A stretch of 64,000 bases of DNA from Osedax fenrisi (taxonomy: Eukaryota; Annelida; Polychaeta; Sabellida; Siboglinidae), in assembly GCA_964019155.1 (NCBI GenBank), contig OZ025240.1, forward strand, positions 25,854,536 to 25,918,535, written 5' to 3'. This document shows, piece after piece, positions 48,241 through 60,481 of the stretch (the first letter of the stretch is position 1; every line of letters begins with the position of its first letter). The notes below the pieces were generated by a model. The model was given only the letters and a program-made list of their open reading frames with translations. It did no database searches and was not told the DNA's origin. Made by a program: the position numbers and the translations under genes.

Positions 48241-51200
48241 CAATATTTCATTATAATATATTTATAATAAATTCACTTTCAGATACAGAAGTTATTTCGT
48301 ATATATTCGGAGAAGTTACATAACATTTGTCACTTGATGCCTGATGACCTCAACAAATTCCTTGAATTGGAAACTCAGGTTTAATATCGTTTTAAGTATG
48401 TATTAGTTATTATTTATATTCATTTATATATTTTAATTTACTTATATTTATATATATTTTGAATCAGATAGAGTGTAAACACTCAGGAAAATACAAAAGC
48501 AAAGCTTGACTAGGTATTTTCCCACTCAACTTGATAACAGCATTACAAGAATAAAAAATAAAAAAAATATTAGTAAATTATAAAATGACAATAACTTATT
48601 TTAAAATTTCAATTTTGTATATCATTAGAACTATAATTTTGTATATATATATATACTATTGTATATATTATTAAACTTATTTGATTTGTAAATGTGATTC
48701 GTGTAAATGAAAATCGTGCTGAATAAATAAGTAAGAATATACTTGAATATTGTTATCAAGGAGAGGTCATCATTTTCAGTTAAATACAAAATAAAATATA
48801 ATAAATAATAAAAGTATATATAAATAAAATAAATGTATATTAAAAGAAGAAAAATATATAAAACAAATGAAATAAATGCATAAAATATGTAAAAAATATA
48901 ATAATGAAAGAGAAAAAGATAAAGAAACTAAACACAATAAAAAATATAAAAAGTTAACTAATACGAAGAGGTAATAAATAATTTAATATTTGTTTTAAAA
49001 GTTTTTTTATTCATTAATTTGTGAAAAGAAGCTGGTAATGCATTCCATATCTCAGGAGCTTTGTTAGTAAGGCAAAACGATTTTCTATGTGTTCTAATTT
49101 TGGGTAAAACCAATTTTTTAGATAAAGGCTTATAAATATTTGAATTTTGTGTAAAAAGATATTGTAAAATTATAGGCAAAGATTTAGTCATATATCTATT
49201 TATATATTTTAAGATATTAATCTTTATAATATCTTGAAATTTTAAAAGATTGAATTTTTTATAAATTGTATCTATATCTACATTAAAAGAAAAAAACAAT
49301 TTTTTTATTACCCTATTTTGCAATATAATAATTGGTTGAATATTAGACAAAAATGTACTACCCCAAATAGATGAACAATAATTTAGATGACTTTCAAAAA
49401 TACTATGATATATTTGTATACGATTTTGTAAAGGTAGTTTATGTTTTATTTTATTTATAATAGCAATGGATCTACTTAGTTTTGATCTGATATAATTTAT
49501 ATGATAATTCCAGTTACATTTATCATCAATTATTATACCAAGGAACGATAAATGATTCACCTGCTCTATAATTTCATTATAAACTTTTAATTCTAGTTTC
49601 TTTTTTGATTTAGAATTTCGAATATTATAGAGCATAACTTTGGTTTTTTTTACATTTAATGTTAATTTATTACTAAATAGCCAGTGAGTTAAATTATAAA
49701 GGTCATAATTATATATATATATATATATATAATTATATAAATAAAATAGCATCCCTATTTAACTTTTACAAATATAAAGAATAATATTATAATAATGCGA
49801 ACAAATATGAAAATAAAATTTTCAAATATTAATTGGTTATGAAAAAAAAATAACTAACTTAATTATATTAGTTAAAAGACAAAATCTCCAGTTTCAGGAT
49901 ATCATTTTATTATTAACGATAATATAATTAGTTGATATTATTGATACTATTTTTAATAATATAAGTTCATTCAGGTAAATTAATTAATATTAATAATTTT
50001 AAACACACCTAGTTTCTGTACAAAGCCAAATTTGCATTTTGCAACGAGATAATGTTATAATGTCACAACTCATTTTAAATATATCATATAATTTATATAC
50101 ATCATTCATGTAATTGAAGACATTTGACTACGAATATTTTTAACATAATATATTTTATATAAATGTCTATTTTATCAATTTATCAATCAATTATGAATCA
50201 CATGTTTTTACCTCTATTGTTTTCATACATGTAACACCAAGCATTTATCAGTCCTAAATATATTCAAGTTATACATTATTATTTAATAATTATATATTTT
50301 TCTATTTCAACTGATATATATATATCTAGTTGATCTGGAAACTTAGAGTATGCTTTTTGTATCGTGGAAAAATGGTCAGACTACCGTTATATCTAGGCAA
50401 TGTATCAAATTACTGTCTAACTCTCCTGTTAAAAAATGGAGAATATAGAATATTGCCCCGCTTGTTTTTATTACGATTTCCGATTTCAAATTTAAAATAT
50501 TTTATATGTTTCGCTGTATAATTTAAAATTATAATAACAACTACTTTATATATATATATACTAATTATATATCTTATAATATATACTATATTTTCATTCT
50601 TAATATTAGTTAATCATGTACTATTGTGTTAAATACCGAAACAAATATTTTAAATTTGAACTCGCAAATCGTAATCAAAACAAATGGCGGCCATATTCTA
50701 TATAATCCATTTTTTTAGCAGGATGGACATGTTGATGTCAGTTGTTAAAACATAAAGGGGCTATATTCGATACAGACCACATACGCCGCTACCTAATCGC
50801 CGCCTAACCCCTCTAGGAAATCAACCAGTCGATCCTGTCCAACCGTCCCCTAATCGTCCCCTAACCCCTACTAGGAAATCAACCAGTCGATCCTGTCCAA
50901 CCGTCCCCTAATCGTCCCCTAACCCCTACTAGGAGATCAACCAGTCGATCCTGTCCAACCGTCCCCTAATCGTCCCCTAACCCCTACTAGGAGATCAACC
51001 AGTCGATCCATTCCAACCGTCCCCTAATCGTCCCCTAACCCCTACTAGGAGATCAACCAGTCGATCCTGTCCAACCGTCCCCTAATCGTCCCCTAACCTC
51101 TACTAGGAGATCAACCAGTCGATCCTGTCCAACCGTCGCTGTTACGCGGACGTCTACCACCAGCTCATGGTGCAGGACCTCTTCTCTGAGAAGACCCGCA

Positions 51201-53478
51201 GCACCGAGTGGTTCAACCGCATCACCAGGTGGCGCGACCTTCACATCAACATCAAGGTCAACGAGTTCAGGTTAGTACTGATAGATGACCTAGTTCTAGT
51301 TGGGTTATGCCCGCGCGTGAATTAGATATTAGAACGCGTCAATCAACTATAATCCATAACCATCATATATATATATATATTATTATCGTTATAGTTATAT
51401 CCTTAATTTAATAATATTATCACACTATATATATCAATATGCATATAATATAAATATATTTTGTAATTCTATATTATATAGACGTGTTTAAAGAAATTAC
51501 AATTATACGATTACAATTATTCACGATACTAATTTGTATGTATGATTGCGTGTATGATTGCATGTATGAATAGTGTTACAATTATAACGAATATTGATCC
51601 TCATCACACCGGCTGCATGTTATATTTACTTCGTTATTTACGTTCGGAGCGTATAATCGCAGTACTTACATTAGAATTCGTAGCGATTAGTCAAGAGATT
51701 ACTAGTTATACACTACATATTAATGTTACAGATATAGATATAGATATCGATAGTTAGACCTGACCCTCGATGTAACCTATATGTATATATATATAGTGTT
51801 TACTAGAACAATACAAATCATTGTATTCGTTAATACCCGCATTTATAGAGATCAATGTTCTCATTCGTCTACCAAACTAAGATATATATTAATAACGTGA
51901 ATAAAGAATATAGTCTAATTATAAGTAATTATTGCAGTTGTATATGAATCTAGTAATATCGCCATAATACCAAATCCCAGGGCTTTGCTAATACTAAAGC
52001 CATGACATTCTTACACATATTATTCAACACTTAAAGTTGACTTATGTATTATAGACTGGGTATACACTGTACAGTTTTATTTACACACACATATATATAA
52101 ATATATAGATATACCTAGTTCCTTTATGAGTATTTATTGGAAGTGAAAAATGAAAAAGAAATTTTTCGATGTAAAATTCATAACATATAATTAGATAAAC
52201 ACATGGGAGATATAGATCAGAGTTAAACGCGTTCTCTCTCTCCTATAGCCAAATTGAATGTAATTCTGATGCGATTATTTTCTATTACAATATTAATATG
52301 GTAATGTTGATGAGATTGAATTCTGCATGTAATATATTATTAATTGCTATTAGTTTCTATAATTCTTATATAGATTAAATATAACATATGCCCATGTTTT
52401 AGATAATAATATATCTACATGTAGCTATATAGCTAAAAAAAGAATATATTCTTTATTTCTGATGTTTTAAAACATATCTTGATCGAAATAAAATAATACA
52501 ATATTTACTAATCCACCCACCTTTTCTCTCAGAGACTACATGAACAGTGATGAAGTTCTCGAACCCCTTGCGACTAAAGAATGCATGAGCCTGCTGATAG
52601 GGGAACAAAGGATACTTAACAATAAACATTTAGATCTATTAAACACTCTAAAGTAAGTTTGATGTCAATATACCATCAGCATTGATCTAATCTTACACTT
52701 GCACTCGTACTAACTCTCTATATACTATGTAAATAGCACTTATACTTTATATAACATTTCATTGAATTTGCATAATTTCAGCCACATTTTTGTTATCACT
52801 TGCATCTTATAATCAAATATTACAGGGTAATCGAAATACATAATACTTAACTGACCTACATTGGGTGATGTATACTATATTAACACCATCTCATACTATA
52901 GTGCCGCCATACTATAGTGCCATCGCTCTCAGTGCAACACTAGATGATGTACTATCTTAACTCCATCACACACACAACAGCATATTCCAGCCTCCCAACT
53001 CCACGAAGAATATCGTCTACGAGTGGAATCATCACGTCACCGAAATAGTGAAGCAACTAGGTTATGTAATGTTGAAGTTGACAATGATATGAATTTCATC
53101 AATATATTTAATTTATCTGTTTTTATGTCAAATATTATCTATTATTAATTGATATAAATATATATATATATATCTATATATTTATATCTGCTTGTGTGGC
53201 TCAGTGGCTAAGGTATCAGACACACAATCAGTAGGACACGGGTTCGAGCCTCGTCCGGACCATTAATTAATTTTATAAAATGGGTCTTAAAATATTATTT
53301 AGAAGTGATCTTATATAATTGTGTATAAATAAATGATCGGCTCTCGTTAAAACCATGGATGCCTTAACATGAGAGCGTCTTCGAAGGGACATTAGAGCCA
53401 TATATGGTTATAAGTGAAAACTTCATCTAAGTTCCTGGATGGGATGAAAGGACTCCAGCAAATAAAAATAACAAAACA

Positions 53479-53525
<47 letters not shown>

Positions 53526-56500
53526 TATATCTAGTAATAGAGTATTTATTATTTTTTTATCATAAACTTATTCCATACATAATAGCTATTATACTAGTAT
53601 ACTTGAGATCATTATGTTCTTTTTTATATTGAAATAATTGTGATAATCATTAATTCTTATTAATATGTATTCTTAAAATTAAATAGTTTATCAATTATAC
53701 ATAGTTAATAAGATAATAAGATAATATCATAATATATATATACGTATAACTATTGTACAATATTCTGTCAAGGGAATTTTTTATCATTATGTACATTAAT
53801 ACAATGAATTTAAATCTACAATGCTATAAAATATGAAGATTATATAATATAAAGATTACCTTACCTTACCTTACCAGGACGAGCTTACTCGGGAAAAGAT
53901 TAGAATATTTATTAATTATATCTTTTTTATCTGTTATATATTTATATATAATTTATCATAAGCTTGTATTATGATATTAAGGGGGATAGGTGCTATTTGT
54001 TTTTAAATAAAATAATTTTGAATACAGATTATTTTTTAATAAAAATATCATTAATTAAATCAATTATCTATCATAATATGTAAACATTAATTTTTAATCC
54101 AATATATAAACATGTAAAAATCATGTTTTATAGTAAATAGTATACTAATATATATATTAAATATATATAATATATTTACATATTTTATATAAATATTACA
54201 AAATATACATATCTATGTATGTATATTCTTTTATCCATAATATTATATTTATATTATTTTCTAAGCTATATATTCTATTATTTTTAACCCTACCGATAAA
54301 TTTAAAAATGACTTTGAACTTGAGATTATCAGTATAATTTTTTTCTGGAAAATACATCCAGCTATATGGCCCACAGTATTCAATATTGCGAATATAATAA
54401 TTCGATTTTCAGAAGATATAGATAATAACTAGTTCTATAGTACACAAGTTATTCTAAGGGATTTCTATATTGAAATTGTAGTTATACTTTTCATAACATA
54501 TACTGAATATGCAATGAATCCCTATCAATTTACATGTCGCGCATATTAAATCACATTATTAGATTCGAAGAGAATAGGAAATAAAGGAAATATTCCCTTA
54601 ATATATCTAAACGCTATATGACAACCTAATATAAAGTCAAAACCCCTCCCGATTAGATGAATTAAATCAGAGCTACTTCAACAAACTGTACCTGGAGTAC
54701 GAGCAAGTTTGCAACAATTGCCTCGGATACATCGAGGCTATAGTCGTAAGTATTCTATACTCTTTGGTATATTATTGTGATGAAAGGAAATCTGCTCTCT
54801 ATCTTTGTGATAGTTACATTTATTCTCGTAAATATATATTTTTTTTTTATAATTTTAATTCAATGATTTCAAAGATACCAGAATTATTTTTACATTTAAT
54901 ATTAATTGAAATATGTACTCTTGGACCATAATGCAGCACGATATAATCATTCAAGCGTAACATAAAATTGTCAAGAGTATACATAAGCAGATGTTATTTC
55001 CTTGGTTCTAGCCACTATAATAGTAGCGTATTTAATCCACAATTATCTAAACCATCCTGGTATTTGGCCCATATATAACTAGTATCATTTACTAGCAAAA
55101 TAAGCGAGCTCAACTCGAATAGTTTTCAATGTATTCGAATGCTTATTAACTGATTAATCATATATAGAGATACTATGTACCGCACCGCATGTATATCTGA
55201 TACTCGTACACCTCAGAAAGACTTGATAGAGAGGGAGGTAGCCGACACCACCTACACCAAGGAGATCATCAATAACGAATGTCTTCCTCTGATCGGAATG
55301 AGGCAGACTTCTTTTGAGAATCTTCTCGAGACTATGGATGTTTGTAAGCACAAACACACACACGCACACGCACACACACACACACACACACATAATTCTA
55401 TTGTGTTCATCGGAGATGTAGAGAAGCTAATAGCTTATAGATAGCTACGCTATTATGATATGAATGATTAATGTACGAGAATAATTGTTGATAAATACAA
55501 TTACAACTACATTTAGAATATTGGTTGTATACCTGAATAGGATACCTATAATAGCATTACATACATACATTTTTCGGTTTTCGGACTGCGAACTGTGCTT
55601 ATAATGCAATCGGCCGTCCAGTTTCTTTCGAATATTATATTATATTTCTAATTATACCAATTCATATATTTGTATATAAATATATATATATATATTAAAT
55701 ACATTTTTTAATATTGTAAAATATACTAATGAAATATATATGATTTGAAAGTATTGCAATAATATTAAATGTTTTACTTTAATCCAAAAGCAATATTTAA
55801 AGCAATTATTAAATATCCAAAATATGATCATAATAATATGGATTTATATTATATAATTTTAGTAATCATTTATAAAATGAAGTCTAAATATTTAAGAATA
55901 TTTTTTGAATTTTTTTTTGAATTTGTCAATGTTTGAACCGATTTGATTAATTTAATGAATATTTATAAAATTATCAATGTATATATCTAATATAATTAAT
56001 AATTTGTATTAGTAAATAAACTATATATAACTATATAAATTATAAAATGTTGGATCAAAAAGTCTTGGTTTTGTATTAACCTACTTTGGTATATAAATTG
56101 TAATAACATTATATAACTATTTAAAAATAAATAGTACAAAAAAAAAATGTATTAATTAAAAAAATTTATAATTATTTTATATATTATTTTTCATATTAAT
56201 ATTGAAGGTATGGATATTTTTAAAAGTTAAATAAAAAAAAAGTTGAGCTAATTTGAAAAACACATTTTATGTTCGTAATCAGCGTTAAAATCTAAAATTA
56301 GTTAAAACATTCCAATTGAGAAAAAATTTTGAAATACAGCCCAGTGATATTGATAAATATGAATATATATGAATAAATCCTTGAAGACGGCGAAACATAT
56401 GATTTTTTTGTATTCTCCGATAATTTCCACTAACTTGTACTTGTAGGTAATACTTAATATATATTAATAGATGTATTATGATTAAGGTGATGTCACACAC

Positions 56501-56892
56501 CTTATTTTGGTGAAAATAATTTGTTATTTAACATTTTTTTTATTTCATAATACCATTCTATAATATGATTTTTAATAGCCGTAAAAAAATTATTCATTAC
56601 AACAGTCTAGAAATGACATAAAATGTGGTTTATATATATTCATTATATATAATATATAATATATTTATATATATTCAAATGCTGTTTTCTCTAAATAATG
56701 AATTCACACTATCAGTGTATGTATTAAAGCTATTATTATAAAACTATTTTATTTATATTATTAATTTTGTTTGAATTATACAAATAATATATGTTTATAT
56801 ATTCCCATAGAAATATATTTCATAAATATAATTTTCTAATAATAGTAAAAATACAATTTATATAAAATAAATAACAATTAAACATAGTAATT

Positions 56893-56954
<62 letters not shown>

Positions 56955-59900
56955 AGGCTATATATATATATAATACATATTATAAATATATATCTATTAA
57001 GGTACACATGCATATATTATAAATACAATAAAATAAAAATATATTGATTGAATGAATTGAAATATGTGTGCCTAGTTTTGTGTAGACCCATTATTTGCTA
57101 TATCTATACCATCGATATAAAGAAAGTGGATGAGCAATTGATGCATGCAATACATGTAAAAGATAGATACATGAATGGCACTTTTATCAATAAATTAACA
57201 AAATGGTATCTGTGATTTTTATTGGATATTAGTCATATTATATATGTCAAATCTTAAAACAGTAGTCTTTTCGTCGAAATAGATTAAAGTAACTTCTATC
57301 TATATCAATGGATTTAAATTATAAATATCAATAAAATCAATAAAATAGTATTATAACTTCAATTTAAATACACAAAATTACGAGGAATGTTGATATTATG
57401 TATTTTAAATATATAATTTTATTTTTAGTATAGATAGTACATTAAAATTGGTAGTAATCATCAATATATATATGTATAAATAAATATTATTATAAATAAA
57501 ATGTAGTGGGCCAGATAGTGGGTTTCGACTGCAGCACCCGTAGCGGATAGTGCCATACACTACATTCAATTGTTTATCCACTTTCTTTATATCGATGCTC
57601 TATACATACAATGGCTGGCGTCATATTACATGCCCTTAAGTTCCAAAAGTTTCACATAAATGTATCAAGTAGATCAAAAATTATGGAGCTTCAAAGATTC
57701 AAAAAGTAAGTTAAAAAAAACAGTAATATCATTTTTTTTTAAATTATAAATATTTTACTATTCTTTTTATAAGGTTATATTTATAAATGCTTATTTACGA
57801 CATTTATAGTTATTTGTATGCCTCCAGCCATATATCATTTTAAAGATAATATATTAAATATACAGCTTTTTATAATATTATTTTTAATAAAAAATATCAT
57901 TTTTTAATCATATGTTACCTGCCCCCCTTAATCTGATTCAATTTTAATTGTAATCAAATCTTTACGAAAGTTAATAAATAAAATTTTAAAACATGTACTT
58001 GATGTATTAAATTAAATACATAGTTATATATTTATATATAAACAAACATTTTCATAATGATTACATTAAGGTTATGTATGTTAGTGGTTAAACTTTGCAT
58101 TCTTCTCCGTTAAGGAGGCTGTTATATATATGTACATATTATTATACAATAATAAATATTAAAAGGCTTCGAAGGGACATTAGAGCTATATATGGTTATA
58201 AGTAAAAACTTCATCTAAGTTCCTGGATGGGATGAAAGGACTCCACCAAATAAAATAACGATAACAAATGGCTGTTTATATTGTCTAATTGTATCTATTC
58301 TTTTATTTTGTAAGATACAAATATAATTTGTTATAGTAGATTGATTATATATATAGTTAATTTAGCTAATGCTACTAAATATACAACTTAACTGTACATT
58401 ATAATATATATATAAATACAATAATTAATAGAGAAGATTAGAAAAGCACAATGGTCAAATTCTCGAAGAAATGAGGAATCTTTTCAAATATTGTCAGGTA
58501 ATTATATTCTTTAATAATTGCTTTATTAATATATACATAGAGTTTGCATAGGAAAGATATGTCACTAATTAATTTTTGAAATTAATGAAAAATATGATTT
58601 ATTTTTACAGCAAATTATTTATTTATAATTATTATAATTTTTAGTTTATATTTGTTTATATAAATAAATATGTAAATTGGATAAATACTCACATACGTAT
58701 TATAATTTATAATTTGTATTTTAAAATTACATACGTAAATTTTAAAAATATAAATGAAAATTTATGTACATTTTATAATAAAATAATAATTTAATTTATA
58801 TAGTTTATTTAAAGAATATAACAATATTTTATAATAAGAACCTATTTCTTAAAATATACAGCTATATTCAATAAATATGATATATCAATAGGTCAATTTT
58901 CAATTTAAAATTATACATATTTAGTAACATATAAGTATACTTAATTACTATGTAACAATACTAAATAATTAAGTTTTGAAATTATTGACAACGATAGTAT
59001 TTCACATAATTTTCAAATTAATCGGTATCACAATTTATTTAACGTAAATAGATAAGTTATATATCATTCGTTTCAAAAAACCCTTGATATAGATGTATTG
59101 TTATCTTCATTACCATTATAGGGGGCAGCACACCTGTGGGATACGCATGAACTAGGACTTACTAAACAGGAGAGAATACTACATGAGAAACTTGACTCCT
59201 GCAGATTACAACATGATAACTTAAATCAGGTTCTCGTATCATACTAATGATTATATTCTGATTATAAACAACAATCTATCGACATAATATTCAATTAAAT
59301 AATAATAACTTTATCTCATTCATTGTTTAGGTTTTAGAGAATGAATTGGATATAGTAATGGACAAAATGAGGCAAGAAGCATCGGAAAGAGATCTTGATT
59401 TTCAATTAGAAAAGTCTCTAGTAATGCTCGAACAAATTAAAGATGGGTTATTACATTATTTAAGTGTTTTATTTATATATTAAAGTACATTGATATACAT
59501 GTATTAGGTTACGTAATAATTATACATTAATTTATTATTAATATTCGAGTTTATAATTATTAATATTATTTTAGAATATATTTAGATTTGAATATAAATA
59601 TTACCATAAAACATTATATAAAATTTATATAAATAAATATTCTTACAACAGAAGTAATAAGTATACTACTATCTATTTAATTAATTAACTATGTAATAAT
59701 GTTAAGTTATGTACATATATATAATTGCATTTCAGAAATATCATAATGTATGTAGAGAGTGTATCACTTATTGTACTTATATTATGAATTAATTCATTTC
59801 TAAAATGTGCATAATATAATCATAATAATTATAAGATAACCAGGAAAAATGCGAATATTTGAAATATGAAATAAACAAAAATCATATGCTATCAGATGCA

Positions 59901-60338
59901 TTTACCTAGCTATAATGAATAAAATAATGTAAAATAGATAATTATAATATAATATTCTACAATCATTGAAAGGTATGATGAATTTCATAATTCCCAAGTT
60001 TCTATTGTTAATGAATACCCAACGATGGTAAGAGAAGAACTAAAGAGGTATGATAAGTCGCTGTGTTCTTACTTTGAGGTGGATAGGGTCACTGATGCTC
60101 AAGTTTGTTCATTTCATGATCTTAATATAATATAACTAATTATTTGTATATACAGAAAATTGAAAGTAAAACAAAATCTAAAAGTTTGAAGACAATAGAT
60201 GGTAGTATTTCTATGATTGACCAATCGAAATCCTTGACTAAAACTACAAAGAAAGTAGAAAGCGTCATTGAGGTAATATTATTATATTATTATTATTATT
60301 GTAAATTCATCGATATAAAACTATACATGAATATCTAA
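42474..60338 (+). CDS. CCDC180: CCDC180-like coiled-coil protein (DUF4455 region), possibly continuing past the window
   Basis: Eighteen exons in agreeing phase: 42474-42542, 43702-43808, 44579-44652, 45228-45337, 47774-47878, 47945-48079, 48283-48378, 51107-51270, 52533-52652, 52981-53060, 54657-54745, 55217-55339, 57641-57705, 58434-58497, 59122-59229, 59331-59446, 59973-60087, 60156-60272. Together 1857 nt (619 codons). If the last exon is read through, the stop is at 60336-60338 (640 aa). Motifs in order: SGKVYRQIFDAE, LVYALPDIV, RRKSRHDKMV, IYSEKLHNICHLMPDDL, EINQSILSNRRCYADVY, FRDYMNSDEV, VCNNCLGYI, GAAHLWDTHE, VNEYPTMVREELKRY. These fit the CCDC180 family as I know it, a ciliary/flagellar protein in animals. 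Vertebrate members are much longer, so a C-terminal half is missing or lies outside. Confidence 0.75.
42543..43701. other. CCDC180-like intron with a G+C-rich patch
   Basis: TA run at 42706-42738 and 43431-43466. The patch 42930-43290 (GGTGGTGGCAGTGGTGGCGG and CTCTTCGCGCGTGTG) stands out in composition and could be regulatory or an unrecognised exon. I could not support either. Confidence 0.4.
43702..45337 (+). CDS. CCDC180-like exons 2-4
   Basis: 43702-43808 (QLVKALTDREKTKEFDLRHG), 44579-44652 (LATLSNQANSRLVYALPDIV) and 45228-45337 (SDIIERVAGRRKSRHDKMVA, then FSIISK). Phases 0/2, 2/1, 1/0. The ALPDIV and RRKSRHD blocks are the family-specific markers. Confidence 0.75.
44150..44340. other. 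Unassigned coding-like patch in a CCDC180-like intron
   Basis: G+C-rich block with open frames on both strands (plus: NDAPGLLSERGRTWIKGQPN; minus: SLAEKSRRIIREYRRYRN). On the plus strand it has no donor of the phase needed to join the flanking exons. It may be an alternative exon or an old one. Confidence 0.3.
44660..45185. repeat. Degenerate tandem repeat filling an intron
   Basis: Units of about 24 bp of the type ATACCATTAGCAGCATTGTC begin within ten bases of the donor at 44653 and run to near the acceptor at 45227. Confidence 0.85.
45313..45411. repeat. 21-bp tandem repeat carrying a splice donor
   Basis: ATTATTAGTAAGGTTTGCG in four copies (one is 22 bp). The first copy holds the exon end AGTAAG/GTTTGC at 45337; the others repeat the same donor sequence inside the intron. 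Confidence 0.9.
45412..46128. other. Intron sequence, no feature seen
   Basis: A/T-rich sequence. Confidence 0.4.
46129..46263. mobile_element. SINE-like family 1, rearranged fragment
   Basis: GCCGCTCTCATTTTAAGGCA and GAGAGCCGATC in one orientation are followed by TGAAGGGACATCAGAGCTAT and GGATGAAAGGACCAAAATGA in the other. This suggests an internal inversion at the hairpin of this family. Confidence 0.6.
46264..47773. other. Intron sequence, no feature seen
   Basis: Uniformly A/T-rich with no open frame of coding character. Confidence 0.4.
47774..48378 (+). CDS. CCDC180-like exons 5-7
   Basis: 47774-47878 (KIEPKIKEMSKILLSNL, then EIDKLLI), 47945-48079 (RKELNEFWEVICEHSNKRY, LLEDRRLND) and 48283-48378 (RIYSEKLHNICHLMPDDLNK). 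The gap 47879-47944 is 66 bp, open and in frame, so it is either a very short intron (TAT/GTTTGT ... TTATTCAG/TCG) or an insertion. Leaving it out gives the better family match. Strongly helical and charged. Confidence 0.72.
48182..48235. repeat. (TA)n array
   Basis: TA run in the intron 48080-48282. Confidence 0.9.
48958..49752 (-). mobile_element. LINE fragment C (different family), C-terminal part of reverse transcriptase
   Basis: Minus-strand frame of 264 codons. Reads NKLTLNVKKTKVMLYN, HLSFLGIIIDDKCNWNYHIN, HYRS-type helices, YCSSIWGSTFL and LQNRVIKKLF, then APEIWNALP near the end. These are the region after the YADD box and the thumb of Jockey/CR1-like elements. The catalytic half is missing: the 5' end starts in a (TA)n run at 49709-49731. 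The frame is still intact. It lies antisense in a CCDC180-like intron. Confidence 0.82.
49753..50790. other. Intron sequence, no exon supported
   Basis: A/T-rich. A 63-codon plus-strand frame at 50330-50521 has no family resemblance. Confidence 0.4.
50791..51106. repeat. 58-bp minisatellite made of a splice acceptor plus exon start
   Basis: Five complete units start at 50817, 50875, 50933, 50991 and 51049, each ..CCCCTACTAG/GAGATCAACCAGTCGATCCT.. with CGTCCCCTAATCGTCCCCTA as spacer. The true exon starts at 51107, exactly in register. Confidence 0.95.
51107..51270 (+). CDS. CCDC180-like exon 8
   Basis: EINQSILSNRRCYADVYHQL, then RSTEWFNRITRWRDLHIN to NEFR. Donor TTCAG/GTTAGT in phase 2. The NRRxYAxL..L block with the following W..R...W is diagnostic for this family. 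Its first ten codons are the part multiplied in the upstream minisatellite. Confidence 0.85.
51271..52532. other. CCDC180-like intron, no feature seen
   Basis: A/T-rich sequence with a few short TA runs (51366-51380, 51782-51794). Confidence 0.4.
52533..55339 (+). CDS. CCDC180-like exons 9-12
   Basis: 52533-52652 (DYMNSDEVLEPLATKECMSL), 52981-53060 (FQPPNSTKNIVYEWNHHVTE), 54657-54745 (YLEYEQVCNNCLGYIEAIV) and 55217-55339 (LIEREVADTTYTKEIINNEC, LPLIGMRQ, LLETMD). Phases 2, 2, 1 and 0 agree. Donors are GTAAGT, GTTATG, GTAAGT and GTTTGT. Confidence 0.8.
53188..53486 (+). mobile_element. tRNA-derived SINE-like element, family 1, full copy
   Basis: Head TGTGTGGCTCAGTGGCTAAG (box A) and ACGGGTTCGAGCC (box B), then the same body as 32111-32395 and the end GGATGGGATGAAAGGACTCC with an A-rich AAATAAAAATAACAAAAC tail. 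Inserted in the intron after exon 53060. Confidence 0.82.
53487..53855. other. Intron sequence
   Basis: (TA)n at 53488-53518, then A/T-rich DNA. Confidence 0.5.
53856..53891 (-). mobile_element. 3'-end stub of the LINE A/B family
   Basis: (TTACC)4 then AGGACGAGCTTACTCGG, matching the 3' end of copy A at 319-351. A severely 5'-truncated insertion. Confidence 0.6.
53892..54656. other. Intron sequence, no feature seen
   Basis: A/T-rich sequence. Confidence 0.4.
55350..55392. repeat. (CA)n microsatellite just after a donor
   Basis: CACACACGCACACGCACACA-type run starting about ten bases after the donor at 55340. Confidence 0.9.
55393..57109. other. CCDC180-like intron, no exon seen
   Basis: A/T-rich; (TA)n array at about 56899-56950. 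Confidence 0.45.
57110..57597. mobile_element. MITE-like element with CATCGATATAAAGAAAGTGG ends
   Basis: CATCGATATAAAGAAAGTGG at 57112 and its reverse complement CCACTTTCTTTATATCGATG at 57577-57596, inverted ends of about 30 bp. About 490 bp, no transposase frame. It ends 44 bases before a CCDC180-like exon. Confidence 0.65.
57641..60338 (+). CDS. CCDC180-like exons 13-18
   Basis: 57641-57705 (FHINVSSRSKIMELQRF; an alternative acceptor 9 bases later gives 57650), 58434-58497 (LEKHNGQILEEMRNLFKYC), 59122-59229 (GAAHLWDTHELGLTKQE), 59331-59446 (ELDIVMDKMRQEASERDLDF), 59973-60087 (YDEFHNSQVSIVNEYPTMVR, SYFEVDR) and 60156-60272 (TKSKSLKTIDGSISM, lysine-rich). The last exon has a donor GAG/GTAATA but would also run into a stop at 60336-60338. 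Confidence 0.75.
58163..58266 (+). mobile_element. SINE-like family 1, 3' fragment
   Basis: CTTCGAAGGGACATTAGAGC, GGTTATAAGTAAAAACTTCA and GGATGGGATGAAAGGACTCC as in the full copies. Confidence 0.75.
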
Positions 60339-60481
60339 CAAATTATATAACAAAATTTCATAATTAGTACAATAATCTATAAGCATTGTATGTGTGGTTC
60401 TCGTGTGTATAAAATAGGCGAATGTATAAATAGATATATCACATTAATATATGGGAAAGATAAAAATACATATAAACAGTG
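60339..60481. other. Gap between the CCDC180-like and alpha-arrestin genes
   Basis: Only about 140 bases separate the read-through stop on the plus strand from the arrestin stop on the minus strand. No AATAAA seen for either. Confidence 0.5.
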
